A stretch of 64,000 bases of DNA from assembly GCF_900091955.1 (NCBI RefSeq), contig NZ_FMDF01000144.1, positions 35,980 to 99,979 on the forward strand. Direction: 5' to 3'. Shown here one piece after another: positions 50,832-59,014 of the stretch (within the stretch, counting starts at the first letter, position 1; every line of letters starts with the position of its first letter). Source of the DNA: Streptomyces sp. Ncost-T10-10d (GTDB lineage: Bacteria; Actinomycetota; Actinomycetes; Streptomycetales; Streptomycetaceae). The notes beneath the pieces are model-generated. The model was not told where the DNA came from. It saw only the letters and a program-made list of their open reading frames with translations, and did no database searches. Position numbers and translations under genes: made by a program.

Positions 50832-51833
50832 GTGGAATTCACCATCGGCGGACAACTCGAAGTCCGAATTACACCGGCTGACGTGGGCAAACGGGTATCA
50901 GTCCGGCGCACGGCCGAGCGTGGCTCGCAGGGGCCGAAGTTCACCGACACGGTCGGTGTTCTCACATCCTGGGATCGTGGTGTGCTGTCGATCACAACGA
51001 AGAGCGGCGACTCTGTCCGTATCGCGGAATCGACGCTGGTGGCGGGCAAGGTCGTGCCCGCCGCCCCGGCCCGGCGGCGCGGCCCGGCAGCCTCCTTCGA
51101 CGAGCTCGCGCCCGTCTGTGCCCGCGCCTGGCAGCCGGTGGAGAGTGAGCCGCTGGGTGACTGGCAGCTGCGCGCCGCACAGGGGTTCACCCGGCGCGCC
51201 AACTCCGTGCTGCCGCTCGGCGATCCGGGCGTACCGCTCGACGAGGCGCTCGGGCACGTCCGGCAGTGGTACGGGGAACGGGACCTGCCCGCGTACATCC
51301 AGACCGCGACCGGCGCCGAGGGCACCCAGGAACAGCTCTGCGCGGAGCTGGAGCAGCGCGGATGGCGGCGCGAGGTGACGGCGGAGGTACGCATCGCCGC
51401 GCTGGCGCCGATCGGTGATCTGGACGCGGATGTGTCACAGGTGCGGCTGAGCCGGAACCTCGACGAGACGTGGCTCTCCCGCTATCAGCGCTCCGACACC
51501 CCGGGGCCGCACGTCCTGAAGGTGCTGCGCGGCGGTCCCTCGGTCTGGTTCGCCTCGGTGCCCGGTGACACCGAGGGCGCACCGCCCGCGGCGATCGGGC
51601 GGTGCGTGGTGGACGGGCGGTGGGCCGGCTTCATGGCTGTCGAGGTCGGTCCCGAGTACCGGCGCCGGGGGCTCGCCACCGCCGTGATGACCGCGCTCGC
51701 CCTCAAGGCCCTGGACGAGGGGGCGTCGGCGGCGTGGCTCCAGGTGGAGACGGACAACGAGGCGGCGCGGGCGCTGTACGAGCGCATGGGGTTCGCGGTC
51801 CATCACCGGTATCACCACTTCCGGCCGGCGTGA
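50832..51833 (+). CDS. GNAT family N-acetyltransferase with N-terminal beta domain
   Basis: The product has 333 residues from the GTG at 50832. The N-terminal 80 or so residues (FTIGGQLEVRITPADVGKRV and LSITTKSGDSVRIAESTLVAGK) look like an SH3-like beta barrel. The C-terminal half is a GNAT domain with the acetyl-CoA loop VEVGPEYRRRGLATAVMTAL and LQVETDNEAARALYERMGF. It acetylates an unknown small molecule or protein. The SirB1 gene begins 18 nt after the stop, so the two are an operon. Confidence 0.9.
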   Translation: MEFTIGGQLEVRITPADVGKRVSVRRTAERGSQGPKFTDTVGVLTSWDRGVLSITTKSGDSVRIAESTLVAGKVVPAAPARRRGPAASFDELAPVCARAWQPVESEPLGDWQLRAAQGFTRRANSVLPLGDPGVPLDEALGHVRQWYGERDLPAYIQTATGAEGTQEQLCAELEQRGWRREVTAEVRIAALAPIGDLDADVSQVRLSRNLDETWLSRYQRSDTPGPHVLKVLRGGPSVWFASVPGDTEGAPPAAIGRCVVDGRWAGFMAVEVGPEYRRRGLATAVMTALALKALDEGASAAWLQVETDNEAARALYERMGFAVHHRYHHFRPA

Positions 51834-51851
51834 CGGAGGCGGACGAGCCCG

Positions 51852-52709
51852 ATGAATCCTCACCACCCCGAGCAGCCCGAGCGTCCCGGCCAGGACGAGC
51901 TGCGCCGGCAGTTCGCCGAGGAGGCGCGCGCCGAACGGCCGGACCTCGCGCTGCTCTGCCTGCTGCTGGGCGCGGTGGCCGACCCGGCGCTGGACGCGAA
52001 CGGGATCGACGCGGCGCAGATCGAACTGGACGAGCTGGCGGGCCGGCTTCCGTACGGGGTACGGGGCGGCTGGGCCTGGGCCTCGGCCCTTGCCGAATTC
52101 CTCGGCGAACGGTGCGGCTTCGCGGGCTCGTCTGCGGACTACCAGCGGCTGGAGTCGTCGCTGCTGCACGAGGTGCTGCGGCGGCGTCGCGGGCTGCCGA
52201 TCCTGCTGTCCGTGGTGTGGATCGAGGTCGCGCGGCGGGCAGGCGCTCCGGTGTACGGGGTGGCGCTGCCCGGTCACTTCGTCGTCGGGTTCGGCGATCC
52301 TTCGGAGCGGGTGCTGGCCGACCCGTTCGACGGCGGCCGGCCGATGACCGGGCAGGACGCGGAGTTGCTGGTGGCGGGGGCGACCGGGGAGCCGCTCGAG
52401 GAGTCGATGCTGGTACCCGCGCGGCCGCTGGAGATCGTCCTGCGGATCCTGAACAACATCAGGGCGTGGGCGGCGGCCCGTCCGGAGCGGACGGATGTGG
52501 CGCTGTGGGCGGTGGACCTGTCGCTGCTGCTGCCCTCGCATCCGGCCAGGCTGCGCTACGAACGGGCGCAGCTGCTCGTACAGAGCGGGCAGTTTCTGCG
52601 CGGGGCGGCGGAGATGGAGGAGTACGCGGATGTGGTCGACGAGGTCGAACCCGAGGCTGCGGAGGCGATCCGGCGACGGGCGCGGGCGGCGCGGGCGTTG
52701 CTGAACTAG
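51852..52709 (+). CDS. SirB1 family transglutaminase-like protein
   Basis: The product has 285 residues. The SirB1/transglutaminase-like core reads LHEVLRRRRGLPILLSVVWIEVARRAGAPVYGVALPGHFVVGF, with the family's RxGxP and PGHF signatures. A C-terminal helical tetratricopeptide-like part ends in a Glu-rich helix. The family has lost the classical protease chemistry in many members and its role is unknown. It follows the GNAT gene closely and ends at a terminator. Confidence 0.9.
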   Translation: MNPHHPEQPERPGQDELRRQFAEEARAERPDLALLCLLLGAVADPALDANGIDAAQIELDELAGRLPYGVRGGWAWASALAEFLGERCGFAGSSADYQRLESSLLHEVLRRRRGLPILLSVVWIEVARRAGAPVYGVALPGHFVVGFGDPSERVLADPFDGGRPMTGQDAELLVAGATGEPLEESMLVPARPLEIVLRILNNIRAWAAARPERTDVALWAVDLSLLLPSHPARLRYERAQLLVQSGQFLRGAAEMEEYADVVDEVEPEAAEAIRRRARAARALLN

Positions 52710-52714
52710 CGGGG

Positions 52715-52755
52715 CGGGGGCACGGGGGAGGGCCGGCCGCCGCTCCGTGCCCCCG
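52715..52755 (+). terminator. Terminator after SirB1
   Basis: CGGGGGCACGG (52715-52725) pairs with CCGTGCCCCCG (52745-52755) around a 19-nt loop, just after the SirB1 stop. It lies next to the end of the helicase remnant on the other strand. Confidence 0.7.
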
Positions 52756-52757
52756 TC

Positions 52758-52919
52758 TCAGCGCCGTTCCGTCTCCGCCGCCAGTACCTCGGACGCCCGT
52801 CCCTCGTGCACGATGCCGCCCAGCCGTTACGTCGCCCGTGTCAGTGCCACGTACAGGTCGTTCAGGCCGCGTGCCGAACGCCCGAGGACGGCCGCCGGGC
52901 CGGCCGGCAGCACCGCGTC
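52758..52919 (-). pseudogene. 3' remnant of a HelD/HelR- or UvrD-like helicase gene
   Basis: The minus strand reads DAVLPAGPAAVLGRSARGLN then DLYVALTRAT, a TAA stop at 52829-52827, then in the same frame RLGGIVHEGRASEVLAAETE to a second stop at 52758. LYVALTRAT is motif VI of superfamily 1 helicases, and RGLNDLYVALTRATQRL is the usual end of HelD/HelR RNA-polymerase-recycling ATPases, where a Gln codon stands in place of the TAA. Nothing upstream to the resistance gene at 53109 supplies the other helicase motifs. This is a truncated, nonsense-interrupted relic. Confidence 0.72.
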
Positions 52920-53108
52920 GGCGTGAAGCCTGTCGGGAGGGTTCTGTTCGTGGGCGATCTCGGCTCCGGACAACGGTGCACCGACTCCCTGCGGGCGGTG
53001 GTGGGGGCAGCCAAGGGCGCCCTGCAACGAGGTGAAGCGACATGTGTAAGGGCCGGGACCGTACCGGAGCGGCGCGAGGTGGCTGAGCCCCGGCCGGACC
53101 GGACCCGG

Positions 53109-55124
53109 TCAGCGGGCATCCTCCCGTCCGGCGATCCTGCGCACCGTGTGCAGCAGGTACTCCTTGCGGTTGAGCGGATTGCGGTCGGTACGTGGCCGGT
53201 CCGGGGGCGTACCGACGACCGCCCGGTAACGGTCGAAGTCGGATTCCAGGACCCCTTCGCCGCGTGTCAGGGCCGGGAGCTGTTGCTGCAGTTCATGGAC
53301 CCGCGCCGCCGGAATCTCTCCCTCCAGCGCACATGTCGCACCTTGCACGGCCGGTGTCCCGGGGACGGCACGCAGATGTGCGAGTACCGGCAGGAGCGGA
53401 CCCAGCACGTCCGCGGGGAGTTCCAGACGGAAGCGGTGCATCGGCTCGTACACCGTGGTGCCGGCCTCCTTCAGCGCACTCATCAGGACCAGAGGGGTCA
53501 GATTGCGGAAGTCCCCCGCGGTGCTCGACATGCTCTTGTCGAAAACGGCATGGGAATGGCTCTGCCGGGGCCAGTAGCCGGAGTGCGTCATGGTGACGAC
53601 GCAATCGGTGACCTGCCAGCCGTGGATTCCCTGCTGCAGGGTCACCCCGACGGTCTCCTCCACCGCTCTCATCAGGGAGAACGGCATCGATCCCAGCTCC
53701 ACCTCCAGCCGGTACTCGATACCGCTGCCGATCGGGGCAGGATCGATCCGAAGCCCGATGGTCGCCAGAAAGGGATTCGGATCCTGATCGCCGACCTCGT
53801 ACGCCGCACCGCTGCCGTTCGGCCGTTCCAGACAAATGGTCGTGGTCTTGCGGAAGGTGACGTCGATTCCGAATTCATCGGCGAGCGTCGCCTGGATGAC
53901 TTCCTTCTGCACCTCGCCGTAGAGCGAGACGGACACGTCTTTCCGGATGTCGTCCTGCCGCAGATTGATCAATGGATCCTGCTCGGCCAGTTGTGCGAGC
54001 GCGAAATGCAGCTCGCCCCTGCTCGCCGGAGCGCAGGGCACCACGACCGATTCCAGTGTCGGCGGGGCGAACCAACGGCCCGGTGCGGTCGTGTCCGATA
54101 CGCCGACCGTATCGCCGACCCGAATGCCGCCGAGGCCCCGGAGCTTCGCGATCCGGCCTGCGCCGACCGCTGCTTCGCGCACGTCCGAGCCTCGGTCGAA
54201 GACACTGATCGCGGTCACTTTCCCCTCGTCACGTCCCTCGCCCCGGCCGAACGGCAACCGGTCACGTGTTCGTACCGTGCCCGAGAAGAGCCGGACGTAG
54301 GCGATCTTCTCGCCACCCGGCCCCCGCTCCACCTTGAAAACGGATCCCGAGACCGGCCCGTCGGCATCACCCTCGCCCGCGGGCAGCAGCTCCCTCACCC
54401 CGCTGATCAGGGCGTCCACACCCGCCCCGGTGATCGCCGAGCCGAAGAACACCGGATGCACCAGCGCCTGCCCGGTCTGCGTGGACAGCGCTTCGCGCAG
54501 CCTGCTGTACGGGAGCGGCGCCGCGTGCTCGACGTATGCGGCCAGCAGCGCGTCGTCGTGGTCGGCGAGAAGCTCGGTCAGCCGGTCCGTGAAGTCCGCA
54601 TCGGCACCGGTGTACGGCGTGCAGCGGGCATCCCGGCCCCCCGGTCCGTCGACCGATCCCATGGCGAGCACAGCAGGGGTCAGCTTCTCCGAAATGCTCC
54701 GCAGAAGGGACTCGTCCTGTGCACCGCCGCGATCGACCTTGTTCACGAAAATGAGCGTCGGAATGCGCAGGCGTTGCAGTGTCCGCATCAGAACACGGGT
54801 CTGCGCCTGCACGCCCTCCACGGCGGAGATGACCAGTACAGCACCGTCGAGCACGTTCAGCACCCGTTCCACTTCGGCGATGAAATCCGGGTGACCAGGT
54901 GTGTCGATCAGATTGACCATGATGTCGTCGATGGTGAACGAGACGACTGCGGACTTGATCGTGATGCCGCGTTGCCGTTCCAGTGCCAGGGAATCTGTCC
55001 GGGTGCTCCCGTCGTCGACGCTGCCGATCTCGTCGATGACACCGGCGGTGTGGAGCAGCCGCTCGGTCAGGCTTGTCTTACCGGCGTCGACATGCGCCAG
55101 AATTCCCAGATTCAGCGTGTGCAC
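53109..55124 (-). CDS. Tetracycline resistance ribosomal protection protein (OtrA-like)
   Basis: The product has 671 residues from the GTG at 55124 (TGGAG 4 nt before it). OtrA is close to this length. G motifs: GILAHVDAGKTSLTERLL (G1), RGITIKSA (G2), DTPGHPDF (G3), NKVD (G4), FGSAITG (G5). EF-G-like domains IV and V follow (LRIDPAPIGSGIEYRLEVE and GWQVTDCVVTMTHSGYWPR). The protein displaces tetracycline from the ribosome with GTP hydrolysis. An in-frame ATG at 55307 with AGGAGG would add 61 residues that the family lacks. No antibiotic biosynthesis genes are visible nearby. Confidence 0.9.
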   Translation of the reverse strand: MHTLNLGILAHVDAGKTSLTERLLHTAGVIDEIGSVDDGSTRTDSLALERQRGITIKSAVVSFTIDDIMVNLIDTPGHPDFIAEVERVLNVLDGAVLVISAVEGVQAQTRVLMRTLQRLRIPTLIFVNKVDRGGAQDESLLRSISEKLTPAVLAMGSVDGPGGRDARCTPYTGADADFTDRLTELLADHDDALLAAYVEHAAPLPYSRLREALSTQTGQALVHPVFFGSAITGAGVDALISGVRELLPAGEGDADGPVSGSVFKVERGPGGEKIAYVRLFSGTVRTRDRLPFGRGEGRDEGKVTAISVFDRGSDVREAAVGAGRIAKLRGLGGIRVGDTVGVSDTTAPGRWFAPPTLESVVVPCAPASRGELHFALAQLAEQDPLINLRQDDIRKDVSVSLYGEVQKEVIQATLADEFGIDVTFRKTTTICLERPNGSGAAYEVGDQDPNPFLATIGLRIDPAPIGSGIEYRLEVELGSMPFSLMRAVEETVGVTLQQGIHGWQVTDCVVTMTHSGYWPRQSHSHAVFDKSMSSTAGDFRNLTPLVLMSALKEAGTTVYEPMHRFRLELPADVLGPLLPVLAHLRAVPGTPAVQGATCALEGEIPAARVHELQQQLPALTRGEGVLESDFDRYRAVVGTPPDRPRTDRNPLNRKEYLLHTVRRIAGREDAR

Positions 55125-55188
55125 AAAACTCCATGTCTTCAAGATCGGTGGAAATTTCCGTCTGAATGAACACGAGAGTTCCGCGCAT
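55078..55188 (-). CDS. Upstream ORF overlapping the resistance gene start
   Basis: A 36-codon ORF begins MRGTLVFIQTEISTDLEDME after a strong AGGAGAAGATC site. It runs in another frame through the GTG of the resistance gene and stops 47 nt inside it. It is much poorer in G/C at third positions than normal genes here. It looks like a leader peptide controlling translation of the resistance gene, as in other inducible ribosome-protection genes, but regulation is inferred. Confidence 0.45.
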   Translation of the reverse strand: MRGTLVFIQTEISTDLEDMEFCAHAESGNSGACRRR

Positions 55189-55788
55189 GATCTTCTCCTG
55201 GGTCGATCGAGTACTGGAGGGGGAGTACAGCAGGCGGCCGCCCCGAGCGGCAACCGATTTATCAGCCGGGCATTCACCGAGCCGGGGATGGCTGCCGGAA
55301 CTCGCATGCCCGCCTCCTGCGCTTTCATACCCGGCAGCCGAGGACAAGTAGATAAGCGTCTGCGCACCGGCGGGTCGCGTACGCCGATACGCACATTCAA
55401 AGTATGGCTCCGGGCGAAGTTCCGCCAGGCACCGCGCGCGCACGTCTCGCCGGACAGCGAGAACAGGCCCTCTCAACTCCGGTTCTCCAAAGGCCTGTTC
55501 GACCCCATCGAGGGATGATTTCCGAGCCGGGCGGAGATTGGTCCACCGTACCGAAGCGTCGGCAAACGAGTGGACCGTCACCGCCCAAACCTCACGTGGC
55601 GCTGCGTGCAGTCCAACGGGTGATTATTGGCTTTTCGCCACCCGAAGGGCCCACGACATGGCCGCAATGCGGCATTTTGCGTTGGCGCAAAGTGACATTC
55701 GGACTGACGGTAGATCATGTCGCCACTGCGCCACATTGAGTCGACAGCCTGTCACTCTTCGCAGTTGCGCCGGAAGGAATGTGTTCAG
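55189..55788. other. Intergenic region between the resistance gene and the repeat protein
   Basis: It contains an AGGAGG-ATG (55307) in frame with the resistance gene and small inverted repeats such as GTACT-N8-AGTAC (55210-55227). A long A/T-richer stretch at 55615-55745 (TTATTGGCTTTTCG, GGCATTTTGCGTTGGCGC) must hold the promoter of the repeat protein. No conserved ORF is recognised. Confidence 0.4.
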
Positions 55789-56355
55789 ATGCGCTCTGCC
55801 CGCACACTGTTCGCTTCGGCCGCTGTCACGGCGGTCCTTGCCATTACCGGTCCCTCCGCCTACGCCATGGCCACGGCCGCGGATTCGGGACACCACAAGG
55901 GATCCTCGTCCTCGCGCAGCGACGAGAACGGAAAGTCCGGCGGCGACGAGGGTGGTCGCGGCAGCGATGAAGGCGGTCGCGGCGGCGACGACGAAGGCGG
56001 TCGCGGCGGCGACGAGGGTGGCCGCGGCGGCGACGAGGGTGGCCGCGGCGGCGACGACGAAGGCGGTCGCGGCGGCGACGACGAGGGTGGCCGTGGCGGC
56101 GACGACGAGGGCGGCCGTGGCGGCAACGACGAAGGTGGCCGTGGCGGCAACGACGAGGGCGGCCGTGGCGGCAACGACGAAGGTGGCCGTGGCGGCGACA
56201 ACGCCAAGCCCAGCGGTGGCGTCAACGCCGGTGGCGGCGGGATGGCTACGACCAGCAGCAGCCTGGCCGCCGGCTCGGCGCTGCTGATCGGTGGCATCGG
56301 CGTCGGTGCGTACAAGCTGCGCCGTCGCCAGTCGTCGGGCGGTGCGATCGCCTGA
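55789..56355 (+). CDS. Exported Gly/Asp/Arg repeat protein with C-terminal membrane anchor
   Basis: The product has 188 residues. The ATG at 55789 follows GGAAGGAA and gives a signal peptide (RSARTLFASAAVTAVLAITGPSAYA). Eleven copies of DEGGRGG(D/N) follow, then a Gly-rich linker and a C-terminal helix plus basic tail (LAAGSALLIGGIGVGAYKLRRR), the layout of cell-wall or membrane-anchored proteins. No LPxTG or LAxTG motif is seen before the helix. A class F sortase gene follows 144 nt later. The repeat has no similarity I recognise. Confidence 0.85.
   Translation: MRSARTLFASAAVTAVLAITGPSAYAMATAADSGHHKGSSSSRSDENGKSGGDEGGRGSDEGGRGGDDEGGRGGDEGGRGGDEGGRGGDDEGGRGGDDEGGRGGDDEGGRGGNDEGGRGGNDEGGRGGNDEGGRGGDNAKPSGGVNAGGGGMATTSSSLAAGSALLIGGIGVGAYKLRRRQSSGGAIA
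55945..56199 (+). repeat. In-frame tandem repeat, eleven 21/24-bp units
   Basis: Units encode DEGGRGG with D, N or nothing added (lengths 7, 8, 7, 7 and seven of 8 codons, 255 bp in all). DNA copies are nearly identical (GGCGACGACGAGGGTGGCCG type), so unit number probably varies by slippage or recombination. Confidence 0.9.
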
Positions 56356-56499
56356 CCGGGCCCAACGGCTGACCGGTCGTTTCGTTTGTCGCGGCCGTCG
56401 TCCCTCGGGGCGGCGGCCGCGGCGGCTTCGATTGCACACCACCCCCGCACCCCTCCCCTCTCCCCTCTCCAACACCGCACAACCGAAAGGCACGTTCCC

Positions 56500-57243
56500 A
56501 TGGCCGCCCCGCAGTCTCCCGGCTCCATCCCCACCCGGACTGCCCCCGGAACCACACTGGGCCGCGCCTTGATGTGGCCCGCCGTGGCAGCCGGGGTCGG
56601 CATGCTCATGATCTACAACTCCATCGAAACCTCGGTCGACGACAAGCCGCCGGCCCCACCCGCCGCCGTCGCGCCCGCAGCCGTACCCGAGGTCCTCGGC
56701 TCCCATGCCGCGCCCCGGCCCGTCACCCCGTCGGCGCCCGCCGTCACCCCGTCGGCGCCCGCCGTCGGCCCGGCGATGTCGCGTTCCGTCCCGACGCGGC
56801 TGCAGATTCCGTCCCTCGCCGTCAAGGCACCGTTCACCGGCCTGTCCATCGGCGCCGACGGTCGGCTGAACCCGCCGCCCCCGAACGACAGCAACCTGGT
56901 GGGCTGGTTCAAGGGCGGTGTCACCCCTGGCGAGCGCGGTGCCGCAATCGTGGCGGGCCATGTCGACACGACGACCGGTCCGGCCGTGTTCCTGCAGCTC
57001 CAGTTCCTCAAGCCGGGTTCCACGGTCGACATCACCCGCGCCGACGGCTCGGTCGCCACATTCAAGGTCGACTCCGTCGAGACGTTCAGCAAGGCGAAGT
57101 TCCCGAACAAGCGCGTCTACTCGGACACCCCGTCCGCGCAGCTGCGCCTGATCACTTGCGGCGGCCCGTACAACAGGAAGGCCAAGCACTACGAGGACAA
57201 CGTGGTGGCCTTCGCCCACCTCGAATCGCCCAAGAACGGCTGA
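56500..57243 (+). CDS. Class F sortase
   Basis: The product has 247 residues from the ATG at 56500 with GAAAGG upstream. An N-terminal membrane helix (LMWPAVAAGVGMLMIYNSI) and a Pro/Ala linker with a repeated VTPSAPA precede the sortase domain. PTRLQIPSLAVKAPFTGLSI, AIVAGHVDTTTGPAVF (catalytic His) and LRLITCGGPYNRK (catalytic Cys, with Arg nearby) are seen. Class F enzymes are typical of actinobacteria and their substrates are mostly unknown. The neighbours on both sides are exported proteins, making them candidate partners. Confidence 0.92.
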   Translation: MAAPQSPGSIPTRTAPGTTLGRALMWPAVAAGVGMLMIYNSIETSVDDKPPAPPAAVAPAAVPEVLGSHAAPRPVTPSAPAVTPSAPAVGPAMSRSVPTRLQIPSLAVKAPFTGLSIGADGRLNPPPPNDSNLVGWFKGGVTPGERGAAIVAGHVDTTTGPAVFLQLQFLKPGSTVDITRADGSVATFKVDSVETFSKAKFPNKRVYSDTPSAQLRLITCGGPYNRKAKHYEDNVVAFAHLESPKNG

Positions 57244-57365
57244 CGGCCGGTCGGCGGCCGACGCCGGGATACAACCATCCGCCAGGCCGGAAGGTCGTAC
57301 GGGGCGGCACGGAACCGGGGTTCCTGCCGCCTCGATCTGCCTTCTGAGCACCGGAGTTGAGCAAC

Positions 57366-58856
57366 GTGCCCGATCTCTCCCACCGTCGCCGCCTGGCGAT
57401 CGCAACCGGCATCGCTCTGGTCGCCGGAGCCGTCGTGATGCCCGTCGGCCACGCCACGACGAAGCCGACCGCCCCCGCGGCGAGCGCGCCGAGCGCCAAG
57501 CGTCTGCCCGACGACTTCAATGGTGACGGCTATCCGGACGTCGCCGTGGGCGCCCCCATGGCCACCGTCGGCAAGGCGGAGGGTGCGGGCGCCGTGAGTG
57601 TTCTCCTCGGCGGCCCCGGCGGCCTGTCCTCCGCCCGCAAGCAGGTCCTGACCTGGCCGGAGCGCTCCGGTATCAACAGCCCGGCGGACGCGCGGTACGG
57701 CACGAATCTGCGCAGCGCCGACCTGAACGGTGACGGTTACGCGGATCTGGTCGGCCGTCTCTGGGCGACCACGCCCGACGGCGACAAGGGCACCGTCCTG
57801 GCCGTCAACTGGGGCAGCGCATCAGGCCTTTCGAAGAACGCCACGGTGCTCCGGCCCGTTCCGGGCGACCAGGGCGACGCCACCGGCGATCTGGCCGTGG
57901 GCGATGTCGACGGTGACGGCATCGCCGACATCGCCGTGGGCGACGTGCGGCGCGGCGGTCATGTGCTGCACGGCCCGATCAGCCGCACCGGCCGGTGGAG
58001 CCGGGTCAGCTCGTTCACGGTCGACGGCACGGACGTGCTCGACACCTCGGACATCGCCATCGGCGATGTGACCGGCGACGGCGTGGGCGATCTGGCGATT
58101 CTCGGCTTCGGCCCGTCCGACCCGTGGCAGCAGCACACGTACCTGCTGACCGGCAGCCGAAGCGGATTTTCCGCTCCGGTGGAGATCAAGGACGCGGACG
58201 GGGCGGGCGTGGGCGGCACCTCCATGGGCATAGCCGACCTGGACAAGGACGGCCACGGGGACATCGTCATCGGGCGCGGCGACGAGTGGTCGCAGGCGGA
58301 CACCTCGGTGAAGAAGGGCGGTGCGCTCTTCGTCTCGTACGGCGGTCCCAAGGGACAGAGCACCGGTCGCAAGCCGGTCTGGATCAACCAGGACACCGAG
58401 GGTGTGTCGGGTACGGCCGAGTTCCACGACCGGATGGGCGACAGCATCGCCCTCGGTGACACGGACGGCGACGGCTACCCCGACATCGCCGTGGGACTGC
58501 CGGGCGAGAAGATCAAGGGCATCGCGGACGCCGGCCGTGTCCTGGTCCTCAAGGGCGGCCCGAACGGTGTGAGCGGCGCCGGCTCCAAGGAGTTCGGCCA
58601 GTACACGGCAGGGGTCCCGGGTGTCGCGGAGGCGGGCGACCAGTTCGGCGAGGCCACCGCGCTGGGCGACTACGACAACAACGGGCGCGCGGAGCCGGTG
58701 GTCGGCGACCCCACGGAGAACAGCAGCAGGGGCGCCCTGTGGATCTTCCGCTCGGACGCCACCGGGATCATCGCCAAGGGCGCCGTCTCGTTCGGCGCGG
58801 CCACCCTCGGCGCCCCGACCGGCCCGTCCCGCTTCAGCGAGTTCCTCACCGACTGA
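57366..58856 (+). CDS. Secreted FG-GAP repeat (integrin-like beta-propeller) protein
   Basis: The product has 496 residues from the GTG at 57366, with GGAG 9 nt upstream. A signal peptide (RRRLAIATGIALVAGAVVMPVGHA) is followed by about seven FG-GAP repeats with calcium loops such as DFNGDGYPDVAVGAP, DLNGDGYADL, DVDGDGIADIAVG, DVTGDGVGDLAI and DTDGDGYPDIAVGLPGE. It should fold as an extracellular seven-bladed propeller. It lies 123 nt after the sortase gene and probably belongs to the same surface-protein group. The ligand is unknown. Confidence 0.92.
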   Translation: MPDLSHRRRLAIATGIALVAGAVVMPVGHATTKPTAPAASAPSAKRLPDDFNGDGYPDVAVGAPMATVGKAEGAGAVSVLLGGPGGLSSARKQVLTWPERSGINSPADARYGTNLRSADLNGDGYADLVGRLWATTPDGDKGTVLAVNWGSASGLSKNATVLRPVPGDQGDATGDLAVGDVDGDGIADIAVGDVRRGGHVLHGPISRTGRWSRVSSFTVDGTDVLDTSDIAIGDVTGDGVGDLAILGFGPSDPWQQHTYLLTGSRSGFSAPVEIKDADGAGVGGTSMGIADLDKDGHGDIVIGRGDEWSQADTSVKKGGALFVSYGGPKGQSTGRKPVWINQDTEGVSGTAEFHDRMGDSIALGDTDGDGYPDIAVGLPGEKIKGIADAGRVLVLKGGPNGVSGAGSKEFGQYTAGVPGVAEAGDQFGEATALGDYDNNGRAEPVVGDPTENSSRGALWIFRSDATGIIAKGAVSFGAATLGAPTGPSRFSEFLTD

Positions 58857-59014
58857 CGACGAAGAACTGACAACGAAGAGCCGTCAGGCGGCGCGCCGTC
58901 ACTGGGCTCGGCGCATGGTGCCGGTGGCGGAGACCGATCTCGAACCGAGCGACGGTCGCGCACGGCACGGTCACGACGACAACGGTGGCCGGGCCCCGGC
59001 CTGCTGCTACGGCC

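Noticed and set aside
53109..55124. Elongation factor G paralogue
   Set aside because: The start LNLGILAHVDAGKTSLTERLL, the length and domain IV/V motifs fit tetracycline ribosomal-protection proteins better than EF-G.
55945..56199. CRISPR array
   Set aside because: The repeats are contiguous, in frame, without unique spacers, and encode a glycine-rich protein. No cas genes are nearby.
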